From Cherax quadricarinatus (taxonomy: Eukaryota; Arthropoda; Malacostraca; Decapoda; Parastacidae), in the NCBI RefSeq assembly GCF_038502225.1, contig NC_091293.1:18011719-18075718 (forward strand): 64,000 bases of DNA, in the 5' to 3' direction. The first letter of the stretch is position 1, and each line of letters begins with the position of its first letter. The notes beneath the pieces are model-generated. The model had not been told where the DNA came from. It saw only the letters and a list, made by a program, of their open reading frames with translations, and did not search any database. The position numbers were made by a program, and so were the translations under genes. Below, piece by piece: positions 24,424 through 35,000 of this stretch.

Positions 24424-24840
24424 CACTCATTACTTACCTTAAAATATTTATAGTCTTAATCTAGGGTGAGACAAGTAGTATTTATTGTAAGAAATGAAGT
24501 GTGGTATGCATGGTAGTCAGCCGGGCTACCATACCAGGCCACATAATATTCTATTACATTTAATATCCCAGAGTGATAGAATGCATATACAGTTTACTCA
24601 TTACTTACCTAAAAATATTTGTAGTCTTAATCTAGGGCGAGATGAGTAATATTTATTGTAAGAAATCAAGTGTGGTATGTATGGTAGCCAGCCAGGCTAC
24701 CATACCAGGTCACCCCACCCACACATACTATTCTATGATATCTAAGCATCCCAGAGCGATAAAATGTATATACAGTTCACTCATTACTTATTTTAAACTA
24801 TTTGTAGTCTTAATGTAGGGTCAGGAGTAAGTAAATGAGA
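24424..24840. repeat. Tandem repeat, about 175 bp, three units
   Basis: Units start with ACTCATTACTTA at about 24,425, 24,596 and 24,779. Each contains TTGTAGTCTTAATCTAGGG-like sequence. The first two carry the hairpin GGTAGCCAGCCAGGCTACC or a close form. The third unit is incomplete. Confidence 0.75.
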
Positions 24841-25084
24841 TAAAACAAATAAATGAGAGAAAGAATGAGTGCATGAGGGAGAACAGGTGCAGAGTTATGT
24901 AAACAAACCAGGCGAAGGTAAGTTTTGTAGACAACAAAGTGTACACGTCTGGTTTGTGTACAAGTTACATTGTGTACAAGTTGTCTCTACATTGATACGG
25001 TAGAATAAATAAAGAAGAACACTCCCATTCTCATGTAACATCATTTTGAGAAGAAATGATGCTCTGAGTGAAGGCAATGGAAAT

Positions 25085-25200
25085 AAGTCACTCTGTCTGA
25101 CTTTTTTGGGTTATCCTAGGTTCTCTTCACATATGCTGTTATGTATGATAATCTGTGTAACTGTATTTGTGTATACCTGAATAAACTTACATACATACGA
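25085..25200 (+). repeat. Interspersed repeat R, second copy
   Basis: Contains TTTTGGGTTATCCTAGGT and, 50 bp on, TGTATTTGTGTATACCTG followed by AATAAACTTACATACATAC. It is homologous to the minus-strand sequence at 11,600-11,710. The end looks like a polyadenylation-signal-bearing retroposon terminus, but the family is not identified. Confidence 0.5.
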
Positions 25201-25660
25201 AAGGAATAATTTTCTACAGTTACCCCCATTAACACATTTTCTCTTATGTTAGATTAGAGAAAATGTTATTCTTGCCATCACTTGTACAAGTTATCTGGCT
25301 ACCACATCTCATATTTATGTTTATTTATTCTACTGTGGGGTGTATTTATTATCTTTATATGTTTTGCATCGTGTTTATTATATAATTTTGAGAAAATATC
25401 ATAGATGGATTAATGAAAATGTGTATATTAACGTAATATACAACATTTAAATGAGACTCGATGATTATTATTATCATTACTAATATGACATCTGGAGACA
25501 TAAGACACACTTACTGATTTTAATGTGCACCTGCACGCCAGCACAGTATGTAAGTTTATTTAGGTACAGGTATACATAAGTAGTATAATTATCAGAGTAT
25601 ATATAAAATATGAAATAACTTTTAAAAACACTTGAAATTTTGGAGTTTCCAGACAAAATG
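25201..25660. other. AT-rich interior of T2
   Basis: No reading frame. 25,553-25,600 (GTAAGTTTATTTAGGTACAG and on) resembles the outer part of repeat R. Otherwise nothing recognisable. Confidence 0.4.
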
Positions 25661-25895
25661 GAGAGACTTAGTGCTTACAGATCTCACAGAGAATGTAAAC
25701 AAACCGGGTGGGGCGCGGTGACCGTATTAGAAAGTTAGGTGGGGGGAGCCGTATAGCGAGTTTTGGTCATAATTTGAAATGACCGTATTAGCGGAATGCC
25801 GTAAAGCAGGGCCCTTCTGTATATATACGCCAAACACGGTGGCTCGTAAGACATATATATACGACGGAAACAGTCGAAGGGTTAAGGACTTAATA

Positions 25896-27026
25896 CAGTG
25901 GACCCCCGGTTATCAGCCATAATCCATTCCTGAAGGTTGGCCGATAACCGAAATGGCCGATAACTGAATTAATATTTCCCATAAGAATTAATGGAAATAA
26001 AATTAATTTGTTCCAAACAAAAATATTCACAAAAAATAATTTTTTTTTACAATTATGTAAGCATTACATACCTTTATTGAAGGCTAATTCTGGCTTCTGG
26101 AAGATAGGTAGGAGGAAAGAGGGAGGAGTTAGTGTTTGGAAGGGGAATCCCCCTCTATGAAGACTTTAGGTAGCAATGTCTTCTCTGGGGTTACTTCCTT
26201 TCTGTCTTTTAATGCCACTAGAGCCAGCTTGAGAGTCACTGGACCCCTGTCTCACAAAATAACTGTCCAGAGTGCTCTGTTTCTGGCGTCTCTTTAAGAT
26301 TTTCCTGAAGTGGGACAGGGTTTTGTCACTAAACATGTTGCAGATATGGCTTATTTCAACTTTGCCAGGGTGGTGTTTCTCTACAAAAGCTTGCACCCTG
26401 GTCCACATTGCACACACCTCTTTAATCTCTGAAGAAGGCACCTCCTTCACTCCCTCTTCCTCCTCCTCTGAAACAAGTTCCTCAGCTGCAGTCTGTTGCT
26501 GTTCAAGTTGAAGCTCTTGCAGCTCTTCAGTGGTAAGCTCTTCCATGTGGTCCTCCCCCAACTCTTCCGCATCCTCACCACTCACCTCCAACCCCAGGGA
26601 CTTCCCCAAAGACACAATAGAGTCCACAGGGTCGGCAGGGTCATGGTCACGGTGAGTCTCAAACCATTCAAAATCCCTCTCTTGGACACAATCTGGCCAC
26701 AGTTTTCTCCAAGCAGAGTTCAAAGTCCTGGAAGTCACTCCCTCCCAAGCCTTACCATGGAGCCATGGTTACTTATTTCACAGTTGCACTACAAGAAAAA
26801 GCACTAAAAACAATGGTAAATAAGCAAAATGTTTGGATGTATGAGCAGAAGCTTCCTCATCCACCGAGAGACAAAGCTAAACTGAAGTGCAAGCTGCCCC
26901 AGCCGGCGGATGGACGCATCCAAAATGGCCGATAACTGAGCGAACGGCCGATAACCAAGTGCTGAAAACCCCGCTGATAACCGAGTTGGCCGATAACCAA
27001 ACTGGTCGATAACCGGGGGTCCACTG
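25896..27026 (-). mobile_element. Tigger deletion derivative T3
   Basis: TIRs CAGTGGACCCCCGGTTATCA and ACCGGGGGTCCACTG, TA on both sides. Length 1.13 kb. An internal deletion removed the DNA-binding and catalytic core, leaving the 5' UTR joined to the transposase C-terminus. It lies within L-b1, 10 bp from the end of B2. Confidence 0.9.
26166..26757 (-). pseudogene. Tigger T3 transposase C-terminal remnant
   Basis: About 190 open codons corresponding to the region downstream of the DDE core (GKAWEGVTSRTLNSAWRKL...), ending in a Lys-rich tail before the stop at 26,166. The acidic stretches and the KILKRRQKQSTLDSYFVRQ block match T1. HTH domains and catalytic residues are absent, so it cannot transpose itself. 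Confidence 0.85.
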
Positions 27027-27033
27027 TATTGTG

Positions 27034-27239
27034 CAGTGGACCCCCGAATATCATAAGCATCGGATTTCATAAATTTTGCTAATCGTAACGTTTTTTCATC
27101 AAAATGCATATTGCCTCGCGGGTCATCATTTGACTTACTACTAGTCATTCGCCCCGAATGCATACGAGCGCCCCCAGACACCATTCACAGTCAGTGTGCT
27201 GTTGTTTATCAGCAAGTGAGCACGATGCATTTCGTAATA
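27034..27239 (+). mobile_element. Tigger 5'-end fragment T4
   Basis: Starts CAGTGGACCCCCGAATATCA and runs about 205 bp through Tigger 5' UTR, until T5 begins at a TA. No matching right end was found. It lies 7 bp from T3, and those 7 bases (TATTGTG) fit L-b1. Confidence 0.75.
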
Positions 27240-27468
27240 CAGTGGACCCCCGGATTATGTAGTCGTCGGATTTCGTAATATTCGGAATAAGTAGCTTTTT
27301 TTCGTCAAAATATTGGCTCGGTGATTGTCATTGAACTCAGTAACAGTCATTCGTCCCGAACGTGTCTGTGCGGCCCGAGCAGCCTGACATACCATTTACA
27401 GCCAGTGTGCCATTGTTTATCAGCCAGTGAGGATGATCCCTCGCATTCATACAATCCATTTTGTATTA

Positions 27469-28624
27469 CAGTGGACCCCCGAGTTTTGGCAGCATCAACT
27501 TTCGTGAAATTCAACTTTCGGCAAAATTTGGCCTCGAGTTTCGTGATTAGACTTGTGATTCGGCGACCGTCCAGTACCCGTCTGCCCATCACTGCGCACA
27601 CAAAGCCAGTCTCCCACACCATTCACGCTCAGTGTGCCATTGTTTACCAACACGTGACCATCACCCCGCGTGTTCATACGTAATAATCCATTGTTTTTTG
27701 TGATTGCAACTGCTAAATAAGTCACCATGGGCCCAAGGAAAGCTAGTGCAAGCCCTTTGGTAAGGAAAGCGAAGAACACAATCCAGAGGGATTTTGAAGG
27801 GTTTGAGGCAGACCCTGACCCTGCTGACCCTCTGCCTGTTGTGGAGGTGTTGTGGCATTGGGCAAGTCCATGGGGTTGGAGGTGAGTGATGGGGATGTGG
27901 AAAAGTTGGTGGAGGACCACGGGGAAGAGCTAACCACTGACGAACTGCAAGAGCTTCAACTGGAACAGCATCAGACCACAGCTGAGGAACTTGCTTCAGA
28001 GGAGGAGGAAAAGAGAGTGAAGGAGGTGCCTTCTTCAGTGATTAAGGACATGTGTTCAAAGTGGAATGAGTTGCAAAGTTTTGTTGAAAAGTATCACCCT
28101 GACCAAGCTGAAACAAGCCATACCTGCAACATGTTCAGTGACAAAACCTTGTCCCACTTCAGGCAAATCATAAAGAAATGCCAGAAACAGACCTCTCTGG
28201 ACAGATATTTTGTGCGACAGGGGTCCAGTGACTCAGTTGTTCCCAGTGGCATTAAAAGAAGGGAAGTAACCCCAGAAAAGGACCTGCTACCTGAAGTCCT
28301 AATGGAAGGAGATTCTCCTTCCAGACAATAGTGTACACCTTCCTCCTATCCCCTCCTCCCGTCTTCCATCCACCCTGAAGTCTTCAGTAAAGGTAAGTGT
28401 AATGTTATTATTATTTTTTATATGCATGTACTTGATTTCTGATTGTTTTCAGTATGTAAATCTTTATTTAATTTGAAAAAAATATTTTAATATTTTTGGG
28501 TGTCTGGAACGGATTAATTTTATTTCCATTATTTCTTATGGGGAAAATGGTTTCGAGTTTCGTGAATTTCGACTTTCGGCAGGCTCTCTGGAACGGATTA
28601 ATCACGAAACTTGGGGGTTCACTG
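27469..28624 (+). mobile_element. Tigger deletion derivative T6
   Basis: TIRs CAGTGGACCCCCGAGTTTTG and AAACTTGGGGGTTCACTG, flanked by TA (27,467-68 and 28,625-26). 1.16 kb. It lies in T5. The interior is 5' UTR, the first codons of the transposase and the C-terminal part only. Confidence 0.9.
27727..28331 (+). pseudogene. Tigger T6 transposase, N-terminus fused to C-terminus, frameshifted
   Basis: Starts MGPRKASASPLVRKAKNTIQ, then jumps directly to the sequence after the DDE core (RDFEGFEADPDPADP). A frame change near 27,850 separates this from the 160-codon C-terminal frame (27,852-28,331, start MALGKSMGLEVSDGD, end EGDSPSRQ). Both HTH domains and the catalytic core are lost. Confidence 0.85.
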
Positions 28625-28744
28625 TATTCCATTCTTTTTAGTGCTTCCAACTGCTAAATAAGCCACCATGGGCCAAGAGAAAGCTGCTACTTCCAGCCCT
28701 TTGGTTAAGAAGGCGATAAACATGATAGAATTCAAAAAAGAGCA

Positions 28745-28870
28745 CACCAGCCAGGGTATTTCCCCACACACACCAGCCAGGGCACTTCCCCAAACACCAG
28801 CCAGGGTATTTCCCCACACACTAGCCAGGGTACTTCCCCACACACCAGACAGGGTACTTCCCCCACACAC
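28745..28870. repeat. 26-bp minisatellite, about five units
   Basis: Units of the type CCAGCCAGGGTATTTCCCCA plus CACACA, with small differences. It sits directly after the first 25 or so codons of the T5 transposase. Confidence 0.85.
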
Positions 28871-28924
28871 ATGATTTGATTTGTGTGGGACTTGTGCATG
28901 ATTGAATAGAATTTCAAAGCTTAT

Positions 28925-29040
28925 TGCATTGAAAATTGGGCTGGGCAAATACGATTCTGTTAGTGGGGTGGTTTGTGAAGGACCTGCCTAGTATGGGCCA
29001 ACAGGTCTGCTGCAGTGTTCCTACTTTCTTATGTTCTTAC
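28925..29040 (+). mobile_element. CR1 3'-end fragment
   Basis: Reads GTGAAGGACCTGCCTAGTAT, then GGGCCAACAGGTCTGCTGCA and ends TTTCTTATGTTCTTAC, the CR1-a terminus with its eight-base repeat. Only the 3' UTR is present. Confidence 0.8.
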
Positions 29041-29981
29041 ATACACCAGCTGAGGAAATTGCTTCAGAGGAGGAGAAAGAGAGAGGGAAGAAGGCGTCTT
29101 CTTCAAAGATTAAGGACATTTGTGCAAAGTGGAGTGAGGTGCAAACATTTGTGGAAGAACATCACCCTAACCCTCTCCTCCTCCTCCCATCTTCCATACA
29201 CCAACAAGAGTCTTCAATAAAGGTAAGTGTGATGTTATTGTTTTATACTCGATTTCTCATTCTTTTCTGTATATAAATCTATATTTAATCTATAAAAAAA
29301 TCATTTTTAATACTTTCGGGTGTCTGGAATGGATTAATAGGATTTACATTATTTCTTATGGGGAAAATTATTTTGGAAATTGTCAGATTTGGGTTTAGTC
29401 ACTCTCTCATAAGAACATAAGAATGGAGGAACACTGCAGAAGGCCTGCTGGCCCATACAATACAGGTCCTTATCAAAACGACCCCTACCCAAAGCTACCC
29501 AAGAATATCCTCCCATATCCAGTGACACCAATCAAGCCCAGCCCCTCCCACTCATATATTTGTCCAATTCTTTTTAAAGCTACCCAGGGTCCTAGCCTCG
29601 ATCACCCTACTTGCGAGATTGTTCCACGTAGCCACAACTCTGTTCAAAAACCAGTACAGTGGACCCTCGGGTAATGCCTTTAATCCATTCCAGAGAACTA
29701 GCCTTTAGCCAATTCAGCCTTTAGCTGAATTAATTTTCCCCATAAGAAATAATGGAAATCCAATTAATCTGTTCCAGACACCCAGAAGTATTAAACAAAA
29801 CAATTTTTTTTACATGAAATATACATTTCCCTACACAGAAAACAATGATACATGCACAGTAAACAATACTGAAATTACACTTACCTCTATTGTGGACCTG
29901 TTAATGAGTGACAAGATGGGAGGAGGGGAGAGGATGAAGCTGTTCTATTGTTTGGAAGGGGAATCCCCTTCCATAAAGACT

Positions 29982-31650
29982 TCAGGTAACAAGTCCTTTT
30001 CTGGGGTTACCTCCATTCTTGGTTTTTTTAATGCCACTGGGAACAACTTGAGAGTCACTGGACCCCTGTCGCACATAACATTTGTCCAGAGAGCTCTGTT
30101 TCTCGCGTGCCCTTAGGATTTCCCTAAAATGGGACAAAAGAGTATCATTGTACATGTTGCCAATACGGCTTGCAACAGCTGTGTCAGGATAATATTTATC
30201 CATAAATGCTTGGGACTTTGCCCACATTGTACACATTTCCTTAATCTTTAATGAAGGCAACTTCCTCTGTCTATCTTCCTCCTCTTCTGAAGCATATTCC
30301 TGAGCTGTGATCTGTTGCTGTTGCACCTGAAGCCTTTGCAGCTCTGTAGTGGTTAGCTCTTCATTGTTGTCCTTCTCCAACACTTCCACATCCTCGCCAC
30401 TAACCTCCAACCTCATGGACTCCAGTGCCACAATAGATTCCACAACTGGCAGTCTCCTGAGGGTTAGCCCCCAAACCCTTTAAAATCCCTCTCTTGTATA
30501 CATTGCGGCCACAGTTTTCTCCAAGCAGAGTTCCAAGTCCTGCAAGTCACTCCCTCCCAAGCCTTACCTATAAGGTTTATGCAACTGAAGATACTGAAGT
30601 GATCTTTCTAGAACTCTCTTAGGGTCAGTTCAGTGTCTGAGGTCACTTCAAAGCACTTTTAAAACACTGCTTTGGTGTACAGTTTTTTGAAGTTTGAAAT
30701 GACCTGCTGGTCCATGGGCTGGAGGAGAGGAGTTGTATTAGGAGGCAAAAACTTCACTTTGATAAAGCTCAACTCCCCCACAATTTGCTCTTGCAAGTCG
30801 TGAGGATGAGCAGGAGCATTGTCCATTACCAGGAGGCACTTGAGTGACTATTTTCCATGAGGTACTTTTTCACAGTGGGGCCAAACACGTCATAGAACCA
30901 GTCCATGAAAATGTCCCTAGTGACCCATACCTTACTGTTTGCTCTCCACATCACACACTATTTAGTCTTGATGATGATGTTTTTCTTGAACACACTGGGA
31001 GTTTCAGAGTGATACACGAGTAAAGGCTTCACTTTGCAATCCCCACTAGCATTACTACAAAACATTAGAGTTAGCCTGTCTTTCATAGGCTTGTGTCCTG
31101 GGAGTGCCTTTTCCTCCTGAGTAATGTAGGTTCTGTTTGGCATTTTCTTCCAAAACAGGCCTGTTTCTTCACAATTGAACACTTGTTCAGGTTTTAACTT
31201 TTCCTTAAAGTCTTGCACATATTTTTCAGCTGCTTTTTTGTCAGAACTGGCAGCCTCACCATGCCTTGTCACATTGTGTATGCCACTATGATTCTAAAAT
31301 CTCTCAAACCAGCTTTTGCTGGCCTTAATTCATCAATAGCAGCACTGTTTGGAGGCATTTTCTCAATGAGATCTGCATGCAGCTGCCTTACCTTTTCACA
31401 TATTATTGACTGAAAAACACTATCTCCTGATAAATGTTTCTCACTTATCCACACCAACAACAGTCTCTCCACATCTTCGAGTATTTGCGATCTCTGTTTT
31501 GTAAGCATACTTCCACCTTTCACAACAACAGCTTCCTTGATTGCCTTTTTGTTAGCCAAGATAGTAGTGATGGTTGAATGGGATTTGTCATATAACCTTC
31601 CCAACTCCGAGATATGCACTCCACTCTCGTACTTTGCGATTATCTCTTTT
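29982..31650 (-). pseudogene. Tigger T7 transposase, many frameshifts
   Basis: Pieces in order on the minus strand: HTH (HISELGRLYDKSHSTITTI, 31,619), second HTH, catalytic start FNCEETGLFWKKMP (31,272-30,958; Asp of the usual CDETG changed to Glu), decayed middle of the DDE core (about 30,950-30,600) and acidic C-terminus (30,443-29,982). Several frameshifts and the Asp-to-Glu change make it inactive. The N-terminal coding region is further cut by element C2 at 31,652. Confidence 0.85.
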
Positions 31651-31651
31651 T

Positions 31652-31877
31652 TTAACCCGTAAACAGTCCAAGCAGATCTACGTTCACATGTGTAGTGCTA
31701 CAAAAGTAGATCTACGTTTTTTTTTTACATATTTTCAAATATAACAAAAAAAAAGTAGATCAAAGTTTTTTTACACATTTTCAAATGTAAAAAAAAATAA
31801 AAAGAAGATCTACTTTTTCTACATACTTTCAAATGCTGAAAAAACGTATATATACGTTTGGACCGTTTACGGGTTAA
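31652..31877. mobile_element. TTAA family C element C2 with changed palindromes
   Basis: 226 bp, flanked by TTAA. Tips are CCCGTAAACAGTCCAAGC and GGACCGTTTACGGG. The right end keeps ACGTATATATACGT. The left end and interior carry GTAGATCTAC-type palindromes instead, within a 35-45-bp unit repeated about three times. Non-coding. It lies in the T7 transposase gene. Confidence 0.85.
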
Positions 31878-32210
31878 TCTGATAGTACACCTCACCCTTT
31901 TTACCACAGGGTTGGCACTAGAAGCTTTCTTGGGGCCTATGGTGGCTTATTTAGCAGTTAAAAGCACTAAAAACAATGGAATAATACAAAGTATATCGCA
32001 TTTATGCATGGAACCGTCCTCACTGGCTTTGTAAACAATAGCACACACTGGCTGTACATGGAGTGAGTGGCCAGGCCACATGGACATGTTCGGGATGAAA
32101 GCCCTTAACTGAGTTATTTGGCATTAGCCAAGCCAATATTTTTACACCAAAGCGAGCCGTTAGCTGATTTTGGTGCTAACCGATGAAGCCTTTACCCGAG
32201 GGTCCACTTA

Positions 32211-34310
32211 CTTACCTATGTCCTTTCTAAATCTAAATTTATTCAACTTAAATCCATTATCTCTGGTTCTTACCTGGTTCGACTCCCTCAGTACTTTATT
32301 AATATCACCTTTGTTTATACCCATCATCCATTTATACACTTCAATGATATCTCCCCTCATTCTACATCTCTCCAGAGAGTGGAGATTCAAGGCTCTAAGT
32401 CTGTCTTCATACGAGAGATTCCTTACATGAGTGGGTGTGGGTGGGTGTGAGTTGGACCTGACTAGCTTGTGCTACTAAGCCGGATGCAGTGGTCCTCCCT
32501 TAAGTGACGTGTCTGGCCTCACTAGGACAAGGCATTGGCTTAAGCCGGTGGGGGAATTGGAGCTGCCTCGCATAGACCAGTAGGCCTGTTGCAGTGTTCC
32601 TTCTTTCTTATATTCTTACGTGGGCAAATATTCTATTAGTGGGATGGATTTGTGAAGGACCTGCCTAGTATGGGCCAACAGGCCTGCTGTAGTGTTCCTC
32701 CTTTCTTATGTTCTTATGCAGTAAATCATTTTAGTCATTCTTCTTTGTATGTTCTCCAATGAGTCTATATTTATTCTTTAGTAAGGAGACCAAAACTGAG
32801 TGGCATAATCTAAATGAGGCCTCACTAGTGATGCATAAAGCTGTAAAATAACTTTTGGACTTCTGTTACTTATACTTCTTGAAAAATCCTAGTAATCTGT
32901 TAGCCTTGTTGCACACACCTAGGCACTGCTGTCTTGGCTTTAGATTTCTGCTTACCATGACTCCCAAGTCTTTTTCACATTCTGTATGATCAAGTTATAC
33001 TTCACCTAGTTTATAGCTTCGAGGGTTATTTTCATTCCCAAGGACTAGTACCTTACACTTACCCACATTGAACTTCATCTGCCATTTTGCAGACCAAGAC
33101 ATTAATTTGTCCAAATCCTCCTGGAGTTCACTGGAATCCTCCTCAGAATGAATCATACGGCCTATCTTTGTATCATCAGCAAATTTGCCCATGTCACTTG
33201 TAATTCCTTCATCAAGGTCATTAATGTAAATTATGAACAACAGAGGGCCCAAAACTGATCCTTGTGGAATGCACTAGTGACTAATCCCCATTCAGATTTG
33301 ACTCCATTAATGGAAACTCTCTGCTTTCTGTTGGTAAGCCATGCCTCTATCCATGCTAGAACTTTACCCCCTATACCATGAGCTGCCGCTTTTCTTGTGA
33401 GGTACTCTATCGAAGCCTTTACTAAAATCCAGATAAACAATATCATATTCTTTATCACTGTCTGCTACCTCAAATGTTCTATTGAAGAATGTCAGTAAAT
33501 TTATCAGGTAGGAACGACTTCTCGTGAGCCCATGCTGAGATTCATTAGTCAAATTATGCTCTTCAAGGTGACTTCTAATAATGTCATCTATAGTTAATTT
33601 TAATAATTTGCCTACTATAGACATCAGGCTTATTGGGCAGTAATTTGAAGGAATGGACTTATCCCCTGGTTTGAATATAGGAACCACATTAGCCATTTTC
33701 CACATCTCAGGCACTACACCAGTAAGGATGGATGCATTAAACACACTCATTAATGATTGACTAAGTTCCATCTTACATTCTTTTAAGTACCTTGGAAAAC
33801 AACTCATCGGGTCCTGGGAACTTAATTTGCTTCAGTTTGTCTATCTGTTTGATAACCATGTCCCTCGTGACAGTAATATTAGTTAATTTGAATTCATCAG
33901 GAACTGAATTATTGTTAATTTCTGGAATCTCATTTGTCTTCCTGTGTAAAAACTGACAAAAAATAGTCATAAAGTAGGGAACACATTTCCGGCTCATTAT
34001 CCGTCAGCTGTCCATTCCCAATTTTCAGAGGTCCTACTTTTTCCTTCACCTTCGTCCTATATACTTGAAAGAACCTCTTTGGATTAGTCTTTGATTCATT
34101 AGCAACTCTAATTTCATAGTCAGGTTTAGCTGTTCTAATCCTCTTTTTTACTCCTCTTATAAGCTAAACATATTGGTCAGTAAGGTTAACCACTCCTCTT
34201 TTGACGTGCCTATAAATTCCCGTTTTCTCCCCTAATAGATGCTTTAGCCTCCTGTTAACCCATTTGGGATCGTTATTATTAGACCTAATTTGTCTCTGGG
34301 GAATGTATAT
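32211..34310 (-). pseudogene. CR1-a2 ORF2 remnants (RT and C-terminus)
   Basis: Minus-strand frames give SYLINLLTFFNRTFEVADSD, DFSKGFDRVPHK, LAWIEAWLTNRKQRV, GPLLFIIYINDLDEG and KFADDTKIGR. The C-terminal region (32,211-32,425) lies beyond the inserted 3' ends. At least four frameshifts, including one within the GVPQGS motif. No function expected. Confidence 0.8.
32430..32717 (+). mobile_element. Two CR1 3'-end fragments in tandem
   Basis: Fragment one (about 32,435-32,622) ends CTTTCTTATATTCTTACG. Fragment two (about 32,630-32,717) ends CTTTCTTATGTTCTTATG. Both carry the GGCCAGTAGGCCTG / GGCCAACAGGCCTG block of the CR1-a 3' UTR and lie opposite to the host CR1-a2 copy. Confidence 0.75.
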
Positions 34311-34614
34311 ACAGTGGAACCTCTACTTGCAAGCATGTCCACATGCGAGTTTTTCCAAATACGAGCAGTCGATGGGTTGATTTTTTGCTTCCATACGTGA
34401 GCAAAATTTCCACAAACAAGCAGACCTCAAGGCAGGTTCCTTGACACTGGTGAGGGGCTCTTGCTCTTGATCTCGGGAATTGTATCTCATTTGTTTGTTG
34501 GGCTATCTTATTGAAACTTGGGCAATGTATGATGGAAAGATGCTTCTTAACATACACCAAAAATGAAAGAAATCTAAGCATAAATAATGGAGTTCACTTC
34601 TCAGCAATTAGCCA

Positions 34615-34850
34615 CCCCTTAGTGGTAATTTTGAATGGTTTTTATGGTTGTATTCTCGTTTTTTTGGTCTCATTTGATAGAATGGAAGATATATTATAGA
34701 AATAGATATGATTTTGATTGCTTTCACTACGAAAAGTACCTTGAAATAGAGCTCAACCTAGGAGAAATGGTCCATTGCTTGGCTGTTTCAGAGTAATCAA
34801 ATGACATCACAGTAAATCTTATATTTTTTGTGTGAATAAAAATTACAAAT
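34615..34850. repeat. Piece of family A/B core inside T8
   Basis: TTTATGGTTGTATTCTCGTT, then TGGTCTCATTTGATAGAATG and GAAATAGAGCTCAA match the internal core of the TTAA families (for example 20,810-20,930). No TTAA tips are present, so it is either a decayed copy or part of the original interior of T8. Confidence 0.6.
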
Positions 34851-34854
34851 TATT

Positions 34855-34857
<3 letters not shown>

Positions 34858-34889
<32 letters not shown>

Positions 34890-34953
34890 ATAATAATAAT
34901 ACTGTAATAATAATAATAATAATATGTATAATAATAATATGAATAATAATATG

Positions 34954-34999
<46 letters not shown>

Positions 35000-35000
35000 G
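34858..35000. repeat. (AAT)n microsatellite, interrupted
   Basis: AATAAT repeats broken by short variants (CTGTAATAAT, ATATGTATAATA) and ending directly before the TA where T9 starts. Confidence 0.9.

Larger units (their letters stand above)
23515..25819. mobile_element. DNA transposon T2, TA-flanked, non-autonomous
   Basis: Inverted ends CAGTAGGGCCCCACTTATAC and, reversed, CAGAAGGGCCCTGCTTTACG, flanked by TA. Within about 60 bp of each end are GCCGTAAAGCAG-type motifs. No transposase. The interior holds an L-c 3' fragment, a tandem repeat and repeat R. The TA target and tip form suggest a Tc1/mariner (Tigger-like) family distinct from T1. Confidence 0.7.
22523..25885. mobile_element. TTAA family B element B2, carrying element T2
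   Basis: TTAA at 22,523-22,526 and 25,882-25,885. The left tip is CCCCTTAACTGTCGAAACC, the right tip CGGAAACAGTCGAAGGG. Without T2 it is about 1.06 kb, the family B size. The right-end palindrome region (TATATATACGC and ATATATATACGAC) is slightly decayed. Confidence 0.85.
27240..29407 (+). mobile_element. Tigger T5, split by T6, right end missing
   Basis: Left TIR CAGTGGACCCCCGGATTATG. The 5' UTR is interrupted at a TA by T6 (27,469-28,624) and resumes at 28,627 with the transposase start (ATGGGCCAAGAGAAAGCTGC, 28,668). Internal sequence is replaced by a 26-bp minisatellite and a CR1 3' fragment. Transposase C-terminal sequence returns at 29,041-29,200. The right end is lost where CR1-a2 starts at about 29,408. 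Confidence 0.7.
29657..32209 (-). mobile_element. Tigger transposon T7 (degenerate)
   Basis: Left TIR CAGTGGACCCTCGGGTAATG. The right end ACCCGAGGGTCCACTTA is decayed in the last bases. 2.55 kb. It lies in CR1-a2: the CR1 sequence ...CCAGTA before it joins CTTACCTATGTCC after it. Confidence 0.85.
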
